Positions 1 through 11,046 of a stretch of 51,669 nucleotides of DNA are shown one piece after another. The translations under genes and the position numbers were made by a program. The notes beneath the pieces are model-generated. The model was given only the letters and a program-made list of their open reading frames with translations. It had not been told where the DNA came from and searched no databases. Position 1 is the first letter of the stretch. Every line of letters starts with the position of its first letter. The DNA comes from Paucihalobacter sp036825875. Lineage in GTDB: Bacteria > Bacteroidota > Bacteroidia > Flavobacteriales > Flavobacteriaceae. Where the stretch lies: contig NZ_DAISXK010000017.1 of assembly GCF_036825875.1 (NCBI RefSeq), positions 1 through 51,669 of the forward strand. The letters are read 5' to 3'.

Positions 1-5
1 AAATT

Positions 6-1463
6 ATGGCGTCTCATTACGAAGCACCTATTAGAAGACCACTTGTAACCGGCGAGAAATCGTACCACGACGTTACCGTAGATGTTGCCCGACCTGTTGA
101 AGGAAAGGCCAACAAATTATGGTGGACTGTTTTTGGAATTTCATTAATCGCCTTCCTCTATGGTATTGGATGTATTATTTATACCGTATCAACCGGAATC
201 GGTGTTTGGGGTCTCAACAAAACTGTAAACTGGGCCTGGGATATTACTAACTTCGTTTGGTGGGTAGGAATTGGTCACGCAGGAACGCTTATTTCTGCAG
301 TACTATTATTATTCCGTCAAAAATGGAGAATGGCAATTAACCGTTCGGCTGAGGCAATGACTATTTTCTCAGTATTGCAAGCTGGTTTATTCCCAATTAT
401 TCATATGGGTCGTCCTTGGTTGGCGTATTGGGTGTTACCAATACCAAATCAGTTTGGTTCGCTGTGGGTAAACTTTAATTCACCATTGCTCTGGGACGTG
501 TTTGCAATTTCAACTTATCTTTCAGTTTCGTTAGTGTTCTGGTGGACAGGTTTATTACCAGATTTCGCTATGATTCGCGATCGTGCTGTGAAGCCATTTC
601 AAAAGAAAATTTATTCTTTATTAAGTTTTGGTTGGTCTGGTCGCGCTAAAGATTGGCAACGTTTTGAAGAAGTATCATTAGTATTGGCAGGTTTAGCAAC
701 GCCATTGGTACTTTCCGTTCACACCATTGTATCGTTTGACTTTGCTACATCGGTTATACCAGGTTGGCACACGACTATTTTCCCACCTTATTTTGTAGCA
801 GGAGCTATTTTCTCTGGATTTGCAATGGTAAATACCTTGCTAATAATTATGAGAAAAGTGTGTAGTTTAGAAGATTATATCACCGTACAGCATATAGAAC
901 TGATGAACATTGTAATTATGATTACCGGATCTATTGTGGGGGTTGCCTATATAACAGAGTTGTTTATAGCATGGTATTCAGGTGTTGAATATGAGCAGTA
1001 CGCTTTCTTAAATAGAGCAACCGGACCATATTGGTGGGCTTATTGGGCGATGATGTCTTGTAATGTGTTCTCACCTCAATTTATGTGGTTTAAAAGGTTA
1101 AGAACAAGTATCATGTTTTCATTCTTTATCTCGATTGTTGTGAATATAGGTATGTGGTTTGAGCGTTTCGTAATTATCGTAACCTCACTTCACAGAGATT
1201 ATTTACCATCATCTTGGACTATGTTTAGCCCAACCTTTGTAGATATCGGAATATTTATTGGTACTATAGGATTCTTCTTCGTTCTATTTTTATTGTACGC
1301 AAGGACATTCCCCGTAATAGCACAAGCAGAGGTTAAAACTATTTTGAAAACCTCTGGCGAGAAATACAAGCGTATCCGAGAAAGTGGAGGCAGCTTGGTA
1401 GGAACTGGTTCAGACGAAAGGACCTCTGGGAAAAAAGATACTAATTCAAACACTAAAGCGTAA
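6..1463 (+). CDS. actC: Alternative complex III subunit ActC (NrfD/PsrC-like quinol-binding membrane protein)
   Basis: This 485-residue protein is strongly hydrophobic, with about ten predicted membrane helices, and reads as an NrfD/PsrC family subunit. In alternative complex III these subunits bind menaquinol and pass its electrons to the iron-sulfur and haem subunits that feed cytochrome c or the aa3 oxidase. Helices are separated by short charged loops, and the C-terminal tail of about 35 residues is hydrophilic and Ser/Gly/Lys rich. The ATG lies only six bases into the window, but the length is normal for the family, so the gene appears complete. The next gene starts one base after the stop, and actD, actE, actF, coxB and coxA follow on the same strand. 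That order is the known ACIII-oxidase arrangement, so actA (multihaem cytochrome) and actB (iron-sulfur/molybdopterin-like) are expected just outside the window. Family is near certain; the complex assignment rests on the neighbours. Confidence 0.93.
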   Translation: MASHYEAPIRRPLVTGEKSYHDVTVDVARPVEGKANKLWWTVFGISLIAFLYGIGCIIYTVSTGIGVWGLNKTVNWAWDITNFVWWVGIGHAGTLISAVLLLFRQKWRMAINRSAEAMTIFSVLQAGLFPIIHMGRPWLAYWVLPIPNQFGSLWVNFNSPLLWDVFAISTYLSVSLVFWWTGLLPDFAMIRDRAVKPFQKKIYSLLSFGWSGRAKDWQRFEEVSLVLAGLATPLVLSVHTIVSFDFATSVIPGWHTTIFPPYFVAGAIFSGFAMVNTLLIIMRKVCSLEDYITVQHIELMNIVIMITGSIVGVAYITELFIAWYSGVEYEQYAFLNRATGPYWWAYWAMMSCNVFSPQFMWFKRLRTSIMFSFFISIVVNIGMWFERFVIIVTSLHRDYLPSSWTMFSPTFVDIGIFIGTIGFFFVLFLLYARTFPVIAQAEVKTILKTSGEKYKRIRESGGSLVGTGSDERTSGKKDTNSNTKA

Positions 1464-1464
1464 T

Positions 1465-2004
1465 ATGGAAGCACCTTCAAAAGTAATTCATGCTCTATAT
1501 ACAGATGACGATGTATTAATGGCTGCCGTTAAAAAAGTTAAGGCCGCCCGCTATCATATAGAAGAAGTTTATACACCGTTTCCTGTTCATGGTCTAGACA
1601 AAGCAATGGGGTTGGCACCAACTAGAATTGCCATTACATCGTTTTTGTATGGCTGCGTTGGTTTGGCGGTTTCTGTTATCATGATGAATTATATAATGAT
1701 TGAAGACTGGCCCCAAGATATTGGTGGTAAGCCAAGTTTTAGTTATATTGAAAATATGCCGGCATTTGTTCCTATTATGTTTGAGTTAACAGTGTTTTTT
1801 GCAGCGCATTTAATGGTCATTACCTTTTACTTAAGAAGTAGAATGTGGCCATTTAAAAAGGCTGAAAATCCAGACGTAAGAACTACGGATGATCATTTCC
1901 TTATGGAAATTGCAATTAAAAATAACGAAATTGAATTAACGTCACTTCTCGAGGAAACTGGAGCGGTCGAAATAAATATAGTTGATAAAGAAGAAGCACA
2001 TTAA
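1465..2004 (+). CDS. actD: Alternative complex III subunit ActD (DUF3341)
   Basis: This 179-residue protein matches the DUF3341/ActD family: a soluble N-terminal part (residues 1-50), two membrane helices (about 55-77 and 95-120), then a soluble C-terminal tail. The N-terminal half has the pattern typical of the family, a small domain with DDDVLMAAVKKVK followed by a PFPVHGLD-like stretch. It is an integral, cofactor-free subunit of alternative complex III that packs against ActC. Its ATG follows the actC stop by one base, so the two are probably translationally coupled. The next gene starts one base after its own stop. Confidence 0.92.
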   Translation: MEAPSKVIHALYTDDDVLMAAVKKVKAARYHIEEVYTPFPVHGLDKAMGLAPTRIAITSFLYGCVGLAVSVIMMNYIMIEDWPQDIGGKPSFSYIENMPAFVPIMFELTVFFAAHLMVITFYLRSRMWPFKKAENPDVRTTDDHFLMEIAIKNNEIELTSLLEETGAVEINIVDKEEAH

Positions 2005-2005
2005 T

Positions 2006-2563
2006 ATGAAGGCTACAATAAAATTATCATTAATAGGAATCCTTTTTGCCGGTTTAGTGTCTTGCCAGAAAAACTCAAGGCCCAACTATCAATACATGCC
2101 TAACATGTACGAATCGGTAGGTTATGAAACCTATTCTGAATCTGATGCTTTTGCAAATGGGATTGAAGCCCAGCTTCCTGCAAAAGGTTCCATACCACGA
2201 GGCTATTCTTTTTATGAAATTGAAGACACCAATGAAGGGTATGAGTTGGCAAAGGCAGAACTGAAAAACCCAACTAAAGAGTTTTCTTACGATAAACCTA
2301 GAGCTAAAGAGCTTTACGATGTTTATTGTGGAATTTGTCATGGAGTAAAAGGAAACGGTATTGGGAAATTGGTAGAACGCGAAAAAATATTGGGTGTACC
2401 AAGTTACGACGATGTTGGCCGTGCCATAACAGAAGGCAGTGTTTATCACGTAATTTATTATGGGAAAAACACCATGGGTGCCTACAAGAATCAATTAAAC
2501 GAAGAAGAGCGTTGGCAAGTTACTGCCTATGTCATGGAGCTTAAAGCTGAATTAGAAAAATAA
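2006..2563 (+). CDS. actE: Alternative complex III subunit ActE, monohaem cytochrome c lipoprotein
   Basis: The protein is a membrane-anchored periplasmic cytochrome c. An N-terminal lipoprotein signal ends in the lipobox LVSC (lipidated Cys20). One haem c site CGICH is at residues 108-112, and the NTMGAY segment supplies the likely axial Met157. The family role is electron transfer from the quinol-oxidising core of ACIII towards the terminal oxidase. I chose the ATG at 2006, one base after the actD stop, giving 185 residues. An upstream in-frame TTG at 1982 would add eight lysine-rich residues in front of a normal lipoprotein signal and overlap actD, so it is unlikely. Confidence 0.92.
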   Translation: MKATIKLSLIGILFAGLVSCQKNSRPNYQYMPNMYESVGYETYSESDAFANGIEAQLPAKGSIPRGYSFYEIEDTNEGYELAKAELKNPTKEFSYDKPRAKELYDVYCGICHGVKGNGIGKLVEREKILGVPSYDDVGRAITEGSVYHVIYYGKNTMGAYKNQLNEEERWQVTAYVMELKAELEK

Positions 2564-2584
2564 GACGATAAAGATTTTACAGAT

Positions 2585-3871
2585 ATGTACACACTTTCGA
2601 GCAAACTTAAAATATTTTCTTTAATACTAATAGTAGCTGGTGCTATTATGGTTGGACTAGGATTTCTATCGTCTCATGTGTCTTTAGAGCAAGTAGAAGT
2701 AATGTTAGTTGAAGAAGCTAGCCATGGAGGTGATGCTGCGCACGCAGAAGACGGGCACGACTCAGAGCACGCTGAGCATGTAATGCATCAAATTCACAAT
2801 AGACCTTGGGCAGCATTGTATGTGGCAGCCTTTTTCTTTTTTATGATTGCATTAGGTGTATTGGCTTTTTATGCCATTCAGTACGCCGCACAAGCTGGTT
2901 GGTCGCCCGTATTATTTAGGGTTATGGAAGGTATTACCGCCTATGTGTTTCCAGGAGCTGTTATAGTCGTACTAATTGCTGTTGCTTCAGGAACTATTGG
3001 TCATTATAATTTGTTTATTTGGATGGATCCAGAAGTGGTGGCACATGATGAAATAATTGCCAACAAATCTGGTTACTTAAATCTTACAGGTTTTATTGTA
3101 AGAGCTGTTTTGTTTATATCCGGTTGGGTACTTTACAGGCAATATTCTAGAAAGTTTTCTCTGGCGCAAGACACAGCAAACGATAATTCAAACTTTAAAA
3201 AGAATTTCAGAATTTCAGCAGGTTTTTTAGTATTCTATATTGTAACAGAATCTATTATGTCCTGGGATTGGATAATGAGTGTAGATCCGCACTGGTTTAG
3301 TACTTTATTTGGATGGTATGTGTTCGCGAGCATGTTTGTTAGCGGCATTACAGTAATTGCACTTATCACCATTTACTTAAAATCAAAAGGTCTGTTAGAG
3401 TTTGTAAACGATAGCCACCTGCACGATTTGGCGAAATTTATGTTTGGAATTAGTATCTTCTGGACCTATTTATGGTTCTCGCAATTCATGCTTATTTGGT
3501 ATTCAAATATTCCTGAGGAAGTAACTTATTATGTGAGTAGAATTAATGACTATAAATTGCCATTCTTCGGTATGGTGGTTATGAACTTTATTTTTCCGTT
3601 ATTAATTCTTATGAATAGCGATTATAAACGCATTCCTTGGTTTATAGTTATGGCTGGTATTGTTATACTTGGAGGACATTACCTTGATATTTTCAATATG
3701 ATAATGCCTGCAACCGTTGGAGACAGATGGTATATTGGTATTCCTGAAATTGGGTCTATCTTATTGTTTGCAGGTTTGTTTATACTAATTGTATTTAATG
3801 CAATATCAAAAGCGCCATTACTAGCAAAAGGAAATCCATTTATTAAAGAGAGTGAACACTTTCATTATTAA
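2585..3871 (+). CDS. actF: Alternative complex III subunit ActF (second NrfD-like/quinol:cytochrome c oxidoreductase membrane subunit)
   Basis: This 428-residue polytopic membrane protein has about ten helices and matches the ActF/quinol:cytochrome c oxidoreductase family. ActF is a shorter relative of ActC and forms the second membrane module of alternative complex III. After the first helix (residues 9-30) a loop is rich in His and acidic residues: seven histidines fall between residues 47 and 71. This could bind metal, though nothing in the sequence proves that. The gene sits between actE and coxB with gaps of only 21 and 26 bases, consistent with one transcript making an ACIII-aa3 supercomplex. 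Confidence 0.9.
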   Translation: MYTLSSKLKIFSLILIVAGAIMVGLGFLSSHVSLEQVEVMLVEEASHGGDAAHAEDGHDSEHAEHVMHQIHNRPWAALYVAAFFFFMIALGVLAFYAIQYAAQAGWSPVLFRVMEGITAYVFPGAVIVVLIAVASGTIGHYNLFIWMDPEVVAHDEIIANKSGYLNLTGFIVRAVLFISGWVLYRQYSRKFSLAQDTANDNSNFKKNFRISAGFLVFYIVTESIMSWDWIMSVDPHWFSTLFGWYVFASMFVSGITVIALITIYLKSKGLLEFVNDSHLHDLAKFMFGISIFWTYLWFSQFMLIWYSNIPEEVTYYVSRINDYKLPFFGMVVMNFIFPLLILMNSDYKRIPWFIVMAGIVILGGHYLDIFNMIMPATVGDRWYIGIPEIGSILLFAGLFILIVFNAISKAPLLAKGNPFIKESEHFHY

Positions 3872-3897
3872 TTATTAAATAACGAACGTAGAATAAG

Positions 3898-4962
3898 ATG
3901 ACGGTTCTTTTAACATTAGGTATTATAGTTTTTGTAGCCATTGCTATTTGGCAAATGGTTAAAATATTCGATTTGGCTCAAGTTGGTTCCAGTGATAATA
4001 ATCAAGTAGCAACCGATAAAGACAATAAGGTTAACGGCTATTTAATGATTGCCTTCCTTATATTTATTTACGCCATTACTATTTATAGCTTTGCCAAATG
4101 GGGTGATTTACCTTTGGTTTCAAACTCGGCTTCGGCACACGGACCAACCATCGATAATTTAATGATCGCCTCTATGATTATTATATTTATTGTACAAACA
4201 ATCACCCAGTTTTTACTGCATTACTTCGCCTACAAATACAAAGGCGAGAAAGGACGTAAAGCTTTGTTTTATGCCGATAACAATACATTAGAAGCGGTTT
4301 GGACTATCATTCCAGTAATTGTGCTTGCAGGTTTAATCATTTCAGGATTGTTTGCATGGACTAATATTATGAACCCAGATTTTGAAGATGAAGATCCATT
4401 AGTAGTTGAATTATATGCGCAGCAATTTAACTGGAAAGCTCGTTATGCAGGTTCGGATAATGTTCTTGGTAATGCAAACGTTAGGTTAATAGACAATGAT
4501 AGAGCCAATATTCTAGGTTTAGATGAATCCGACCCAAATGCGCAAGATGATGTTATCGTAACAGAACTGCACCTTCCTGTAAATAGACCTGTGTTGTTTA
4601 AAATGCGTTCTCAAGATGTACTGCATTCAGCCTATATGCCTCATTTTAGAGCACAGATGAACTGTGTGCCAGGCATGGTGACGCAATTTTCATTTACACC
4701 AACAATCACTACACAAGAAATGCGTGAAAATCCTGATATGCAAGATAAGGTGGCGAACATTAATAAAATTAGGTTAGAAAATCAAGCCGATGTTTTAGAA
4801 CGCGGTCAAGATATACGATATGAATTTGATTACTTATTGCTATGTAACAAAATTTGTGGAAAATCACATTACAACATGCAAATGAAAATAATTGTGGAAA
4901 CCCAAGAAGAGTTTGATGAATGGATGTCGCAACAAACGGTATTCGAAAATTCATTAAATTAG
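3898..4962 (+). CDS. coxB: Cytochrome c oxidase subunit II (CuA subunit)
   Basis: The protein (354 residues) is the subunit that accepts electrons through a binuclear CuA centre. Membrane helices are at about 2-22, 48-67, 88-110 and 133-157, two more than the classical hairpin. The periplasmic cupredoxin domain covers about 165-335. CuA ligands can be read directly: His243 (VLHSAY), Cys316, Cys320, His324 and Met327 in LLCNKICGKSHYNM. The residue two after the first Cys, usually Glu in C-x-E-x-C, is Lys318; the family uses its backbone carbonyl, so function need not be lost. The domain also has an insert around residues 185-225 and another around 275-305. It lies between actF and coxA in the operon. 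Confidence 0.95.
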   Translation: MTVLLTLGIIVFVAIAIWQMVKIFDLAQVGSSDNNQVATDKDNKVNGYLMIAFLIFIYAITIYSFAKWGDLPLVSNSASAHGPTIDNLMIASMIIIFIVQTITQFLLHYFAYKYKGEKGRKALFYADNNTLEAVWTIIPVIVLAGLIISGLFAWTNIMNPDFEDEDPLVVELYAQQFNWKARYAGSDNVLGNANVRLIDNDRANILGLDESDPNAQDDVIVTELHLPVNRPVLFKMRSQDVLHSAYMPHFRAQMNCVPGMVTQFSFTPTITTQEMRENPDMQDKVANINKIRLENQADVLERGQDIRYEFDYLLLCNKICGKSHYNMQMKIIVETQEEFDEWMSQQTVFENSLN

Positions 4963-5000
4963 TAAAAAAATTGTTTAAAAAGAAAAGTTAAAAAGAGATT

Positions 5001-6791
<1,791 letters not shown>

Positions 6792-6808
6792 AAATAATAA
6801 TAATTTTA

Positions 6809-6840
6809 AAAAAACCTTTCTGTTTACAGAGAGGTTTTTT
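6809..6840 (+). terminator. Rho-independent terminator after coxA
   Basis: A 14-bp stem with one G-U pair (6809-6822 against 6827-6840) closes a TTTA loop. The 3' arm ends in six T. It follows the coxA stop by 17 bases and ends the actC-coxA operon. Confidence 0.88.
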
Positions 6841-6941
6841 GTTTAATAGCATTTTTTTAAAAATCATAAATATTTATTAAACAGTTGTTTTGAGTGTAAA
6901 TTGGCATGCTGATTGGTCATATTTTTTAAACATAAAAATAT

Positions 6942-7721
6942 ATGATTATGCAATTAAAAAAGACTTTAGTTTTTATTAGCGCAGCCTTTATGCTATCTAG
7001 CTGCGCAATTATTAGACCCGGTGAGGTAGGCGTAAAACAAACTTTAGGCAAGCTAAATGATAAGCCTGTAGAAGAGGGTGTGCGCTTCTTCAACCCTTTT
7101 ACAACAACTTTTGTAAGAGTACCCATTAGAACCACAAACGTTGAGCAAACTCTATTGTTACCCTCAAAAGAAGGATTAACCATTACTGCTGAGGTTTCTG
7201 TTTTATACAATATTGAAAAAGATGAAGCCCCAAATATCATAAAAGATATTGGTAAACATTACGAGCGAAATGTGTTGATCAATACCTTGCGATCTTCAGC
7301 GGCGAATATTTCAGCCGAATATTTTGCAAAGGATATGCATAGCACAAGGAGGAATGAAATTGAACGCGCTATTCAGGATAAAATGAATCTCGTACTTGGT
7401 GAAAAAGGTTTTGACATACAGGCAGTGCTATTAAAAAGCATAAATCTGCCAGACAGGTTATCCTCAGCCATTGAAGATAAGCTGCGTGCAGAACAGCAGT
7501 TTCAAGAAATGGAGTTTGTGGTACAGCGCGAATTAAAAGAGGCAGATCGAAAACGCGCCGAAGCAGAAGGAATTAGAGACGCACAGGCAATTATTAATCA
7601 AGGACTTACCCCTTTATTAATTCAATATCAAAGTATTGAAGCTTTCCGAGAATTAAGCAGGTCTAACAATGCTAAAATCATCATCACCGATGGAAAGGCA
7701 CCCATAATGGTTAGCCAATAA
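6942..7721 (+). CDS. SPFH/prohibitin-family lipoprotein
   Basis: This 259-residue protein has a lipoprotein signal ending in LSSC (Cys21), followed by an SPFH/band-7 domain (about residues 25-190) with the usual GEVGVKQ start. A charged, helical C-terminal region follows, with the alternating Glu/Arg/Ala pattern of prohibitins (about 165-220). Prohibitin-like proteins form membrane-associated rings or scaffolds; a specific job cannot be read here. It is monocistronic, with a terminator on each side. A second ATG two codons downstream is an equally good start. Lipidation suggests it faces the periplasm, unlike classical stomatins with a membrane hairpin. Confidence 0.85.
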   Translation: MIMQLKKTLVFISAAFMLSSCAIIRPGEVGVKQTLGKLNDKPVEEGVRFFNPFTTTFVRVPIRTTNVEQTLLLPSKEGLTITAEVSVLYNIEKDEAPNIIKDIGKHYERNVLINTLRSSAANISAEYFAKDMHSTRRNEIERAIQDKMNLVLGEKGFDIQAVLLKSINLPDRLSSAIEDKLRAEQQFQEMEFVVQRELKEADRKRAEAEGIRDAQAIINQGLTPLLIQYQSIEAFRELSRSNNAKIIITDGKAPIMVSQ

Positions 7722-7742
7722 CGCTGTAAACCTTGTAATAAG

Positions 7743-7787
7743 AAATCCAAAAAAAAGTTCTTTAATTTAAAGGACTTTTTTGGATTT
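7743..7787 (+). terminator. Rho-independent terminator after the SPFH gene
   Basis: A long hairpin pairs 7743-7764 with 7768-7787, with a two-base A bulge and one G-U pair. It begins 21 bases after the stop and includes a run of six T in the 3' arm. Confidence 0.8.
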
Positions 7788-7940
7788 ATAAGAATGCTTA
7801 TTCCATTCTTAAAAAATACATGAAATTTTCTACGGCTGATGCAAAATTTTAAGAATGTTGAAAAAATGGTATTTTTAATTTTCGGAATTAATATAGTTTT
7901 TTAATTTAGACGGTAACCGAGTTTTATCCGCTAACTCAAT

Positions 7941-7948
7941 TATCTTTG
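7941..7948 (+). promoter_or_regulatory. Probable -7 promoter element of ruvB
   Basis: TATCTTTG matches the Bacteroidota -7 consensus TAnnTTTG and lies 25 bases before the ruvB ATG. No clear TTG -33 element was found at the expected distance, so the call rests on one half. Confidence 0.4.
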
Positions 7949-7973
7949 TAAGAACTTTATAATTTGAGATTAA

Positions 7974-8999
7974 ATGAACCAAAACCTTGACCCTACAGGA
8001 AGTAATTTCTCTCCTGAAGATTTAGATGTAGAAAAAAAGTTGAGACCTCTCACTTTTGACGATTTTGCAGGTCAGGAACAGGTTTTAGAAAATTTGAAAA
8101 TATTTGTAAAGGCTGCCAATCTTCGCAGCGAAGCTTTAGATCACACTTTATTTCACGGGCCGCCTGGTCTTGGTAAAACTACCTTAGCACACATACTGGC
8201 CAATGAACTTAATGTTGGTATCAAAATAACTTCTGGTCCAGTTTTGGACAAACCTGGAGATCTTGCAGGTTTACTCACAAATCTTGAGGAACGGGATGTG
8301 CTGTTTATAGATGAAATACACAGACTTAGTCCTGTTATTGAAGAATATTTGTATTCGGCCATGGAAGATTATAAAATAGACATCATGATAGAATCTGGTC
8401 CAAATGCTCGTACAGTTCAAATCAATCTCAATCCGTTTACATTAATTGGTGCCACTACACGTTCTGGTTTGTTGACCTCTCCAATGCGAGCAAGATTTGG
8501 TATTAGCAGTAGGTTACAGTATTACAATACAGAGTTATTAAGTGATATTATTCAGCGCAGCGCCACTATCTTAAAAGTGCCAATTTCAACACAAGCTGCT
8601 ATTGAAATAGCCCGAAGAAGCCGAGGCACTCCAAGAATTGCTAATGCATTATTGCGAAGGGTTCGGGATTTTGCCCAAATTAAAGGTAATGGTACTATTG
8701 ATATTGCCATAGCTCAATTTGCGTTAAAAGCCTTAAATGTAGATGCTTTTGGACTTGATGAAATGGACAATAAAATATTAACCACCATCATAGACAAGTT
8801 TAAAGGTGGCCCTGTAGGAATCACTACCCTTGCAACCGCAGTAAGCGAAAATGCCGAAACCATAGAAGAGGTTTATGAACCATTCTTAATTCAACAAGGC
8901 TTTATCATGCGTACACCTCGAGGAAGAGAAGTGACAGAATTGGCATACAGACACCTCGGAAAGATAAAAGGCGATATTCAAGGAGGGTTATTTTCTTAA
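7974..8999 (+). CDS. ruvB: Holliday junction branch migration helicase RuvB
   Basis: RuvB is the AAA+ motor that drives Holliday junction branch migration with RuvA. At 341 residues it has the standard length. Walker A is GPPGLGKT (62-69) and Walker B is DEIHRL (113-118). The sensor-like GATTRSG (about 160) and the C-terminal winged-helix segment ending in RTPRGREVT are also present. The partner gene ruvA lies about 12 kb downstream, before sprA, so the two are not co-transcribed here. The start is the only ATG that gives the normal N-terminus. Confidence 0.97.
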   Translation: MNQNLDPTGSNFSPEDLDVEKKLRPLTFDDFAGQEQVLENLKIFVKAANLRSEALDHTLFHGPPGLGKTTLAHILANELNVGIKITSGPVLDKPGDLAGLLTNLEERDVLFIDEIHRLSPVIEEYLYSAMEDYKIDIMIESGPNARTVQINLNPFTLIGATTRSGLLTSPMRARFGISSRLQYYNTELLSDIIQRSATILKVPISTQAAIEIARRSRGTPRIANALLRRVRDFAQIKGNGTIDIAIAQFALKALNVDAFGLDEMDNKILTTIIDKFKGGPVGITTLATAVSENAETIEEVYEPFLIQQGFIMRTPRGREVTELAYRHLGKIKGDIQGGLFS

Positions 9000-9053
9000 A
9001 TTCGTAAAGTGAATTTATTAAACGGAACTCCTATTAATGGATAAAAGCATTCA

Positions 9054-10025
9054 ATGGACAATAAAAGTAAAAACAGATTGAGTTCTGTCTCTTTTAGAGA
9101 AAGAGTTAGTGAGCGTTCTAAACTCATCAAAGCCGAAGCCAAACGCCTCGGTTTTTTGTCTTGTGGCATTAGTGAAGCTGGTTTTTTAGAAGCTGAAGCA
9201 CCACGTTTAGAGAAATGGCTTAACAATAATATGCATGGTAGCATGCAATACATGGAAAATCATTTTGATAAACGACTCGATCCAACTAAACTGGTTGATG
9301 GCGCAAAAAGTATTGTCTCGTTATTGCTCAATTATTTTCCAGAAGAACAACAAATAAGGGATACTTATAAAATTTCGAAATATGCCTACGGTCAAGATTA
9401 TCATTTCGTGATTAAAGACAAATTGAAGTCATTGCTTCAATTTATTCAAGGTGAAATTGGCGAAGTACACGGACGTGCCTTTGTTGATTCTGCGCCGGTT
9501 TTAGATAAAGCATGGGCTGCCAAATCAGGTTTGGGTTGGATTGGAAAACACAGTAATTTGCTAACCCAACAAGTCGGCTCTTTCTACTTTATTGCAGAAC
9601 TCATTATCGATTTAGAACTAGAATACGACACCCCAACAACCGACCACTGCGGCACCTGCACCAAATGTATCGATGCCTGCCCAACACAGGCGATTACTGA
9701 ACCTTATGTGGTTGACGGTAGTAAATGTATTTCATACTTTACTATAGAACTCAAAGAAAATATTCCTAATGAATTTAAAGGTCAGTTTGACGACTGGATA
9801 TTTGGCTGCGACATTTGCCAAGATGTTTGCCCTTGGAATCGTTTTTCAAAAGTACATAGCGAGCCACTTTTTAATCCGCATCCAGAATTGTTGTCGATGT
9901 CACAAAAAGACTGGGAAGACATTACCGAAGAAACCTTTAAAAAGGTGTTTAAGAATTCTGCCGTCAAGCGAACCAAGTTTGAAGGATTGAAACGAAATAT
10001 TTTGTTTATAGGCGACACTAAATAA
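9054..10025 (+). CDS. queG: Epoxyqueuosine reductase QueG
   Basis: QueG uses cobalamin and two [4Fe-4S] clusters to reduce epoxyqueuosine to queuosine in tRNA, the last step of the queuosine pathway. The protein has 323 residues. Cluster cysteines are visible at 199, 202, 205 and 209 (CGTCTKCIDACP) and at 252, 255 and 259 (CDICQDVCPWN), with a further Cys at 225. The conserved catalytic Asp is probably Asp145 in VDSAP. It follows ruvB after 54 bases and is likely co-transcribed. Its last 8 bases overlap the 3' end of the convergent LacI gene, and no terminator hairpin lies between them. Confidence 0.94.
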   Translation: MDNKSKNRLSSVSFRERVSERSKLIKAEAKRLGFLSCGISEAGFLEAEAPRLEKWLNNNMHGSMQYMENHFDKRLDPTKLVDGAKSIVSLLLNYFPEEQQIRDTYKISKYAYGQDYHFVIKDKLKSLLQFIQGEIGEVHGRAFVDSAPVLDKAWAAKSGLGWIGKHSNLLTQQVGSFYFIAELIIDLELEYDTPTTDHCGTCTKCIDACPTQAITEPYVVDGSKCISYFTIELKENIPNEFKGQFDDWIFGCDICQDVCPWNRFSKVHSEPLFNPHPELLSMSQKDWEDITEETFKKVFKNSAVKRTKFEGLKRNILFIGDTK

Positions 10026-11046
10026 TATCACGGGTTGAGCTACGCTTAATTAATTTAGTTGGCAACTCAATTTGCTTAAAGATTATTATATTATTTTCTT
10101 TTCTCTGCCTAATTTCTTTATATAAAAGTTTAAAGGCATTTTTTCCCATCAAGTATCCTGGTTGGTCTATCGTTGTGAGTGTTGGCGAAATAACTGAGGA
10201 CATAAACCAATTGCTAAAACCAACCACAGAAATTTCTTCTGGTATTTTTATATTTTGCCTATTAAACTCCGATATAGCGCCAACAGCAACTAGGTCGGTA
10301 TTTATAAATACGCCGTCCACGTCGGTATGATCATCTAATAGTTTTTTTGCGTTTTGTACGCCTTCCTCAAAACTCATGTTGTTACAAAAATATATTAGCG
10401 ATGAGTCATATGGAATGTTATGATCGGTTAATGCCTTTTTATAACCTAAAAAGCGATCTATTGAATTTTGTGGTAATAAAGGTCCCCTGAAATGAGCAAT
10501 TCGTTTACAACCGGTATCAATTAAATGCTTTGTAGCTTCGTAGGCTGCGTTTCTATCGTTAATTATTACCTTTGAGCAGTTTACTAATTTGGCTATTTTG
10601 TCAAACATTACAAGCGGAGTTTCTCTCGCCATTACTTCATATAAATGCTGAAAATCCGCTGTTTCATTGGCTAAAGAAATCAAAATACCGTCAATATGTT
10701 TATCTAATAAAAGCTCTATTTGTTTTTTTTCTAATTTGTATGACTCATTAGACTGAAGTATTATGACTAAGTAGCCTTTTTTTTCGGCTTGAGCAATAAT
10801 TCCTTTAATAACACTAGAAAAGAAATGATGGACTACCTCAGGTATTATAATACCTATGGTCTTAGACTCTTTTGTTCTTAGGTTTACTGCAAAGGCATTT
10901 GGTTTATAATTTAGAGTAGCAGCGGTTTCTTTAACTAACAATTTCGTCCTTTTACTTACGTCGGGATAATCTTTTAAGGCTTTAGATACTGTAGAAATTG
11001 AAATATTTAGCAGTTCAGCAATTTGGCTTAAAGTAGTTGGTTTCAT
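10018..11046 (-). CDS. LacI-family transcriptional regulator of the adjacent sugar locus
   Basis: The 342-residue protein has the LacI/GalR layout: an N-terminal helix-turn-helix (residues 4-23, TLSQIAELLNISISTVSKAL), a hinge helix region near residue 50, and a periplasmic-binding-protein-like sensor domain from about 62. It is divergent from a TonB-dependent receptor, and the intergenic space holds two copies of the CGAAAACGTTTTCG palindrome, whose central CG and symmetry are typical of LacI-family operators. It is therefore probably the local repressor, and may also regulate itself. The inducer is not readable; the neighbouring enzymes suggest sucrose or a product of it. It overlaps queG tail to tail by 8 bases. 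Confidence 0.93.
   Translation of the reverse strand: MKPTTLSQIAELLNISISTVSKALKDYPDVSKRTKLLVKETAATLNYKPNAFAVNLRTKESKTIGIIIPEVVHHFFSSVIKGIIAQAEKKGYLVIILQSNESYKLEKKQIELLLDKHIDGILISLANETADFQHLYEVMARETPLVMFDKIAKLVNCSKVIINDRNAAYEATKHLIDTGCKRIAHFRGPLLPQNSIDRFLGYKKALTDHNIPYDSSLIYFCNNMSFEEGVQNAKKLLDDHTDVDGVFINTDLVAVGAISEFNRQNIKIPEEISVVGFSNWFMSSVISPTLTTIDQPGYLMGKNAFKLLYKEIRQRKENNIIIFKQIELPTKLIKRSSTRDII

Noticed and set aside
2075..2494. Minus-strand frame of 139 codons opposite actE
   Set aside because: The sense strand encodes a cytochrome c with lipobox and CGICH; the antisense frame has neither a family pattern nor a start context.
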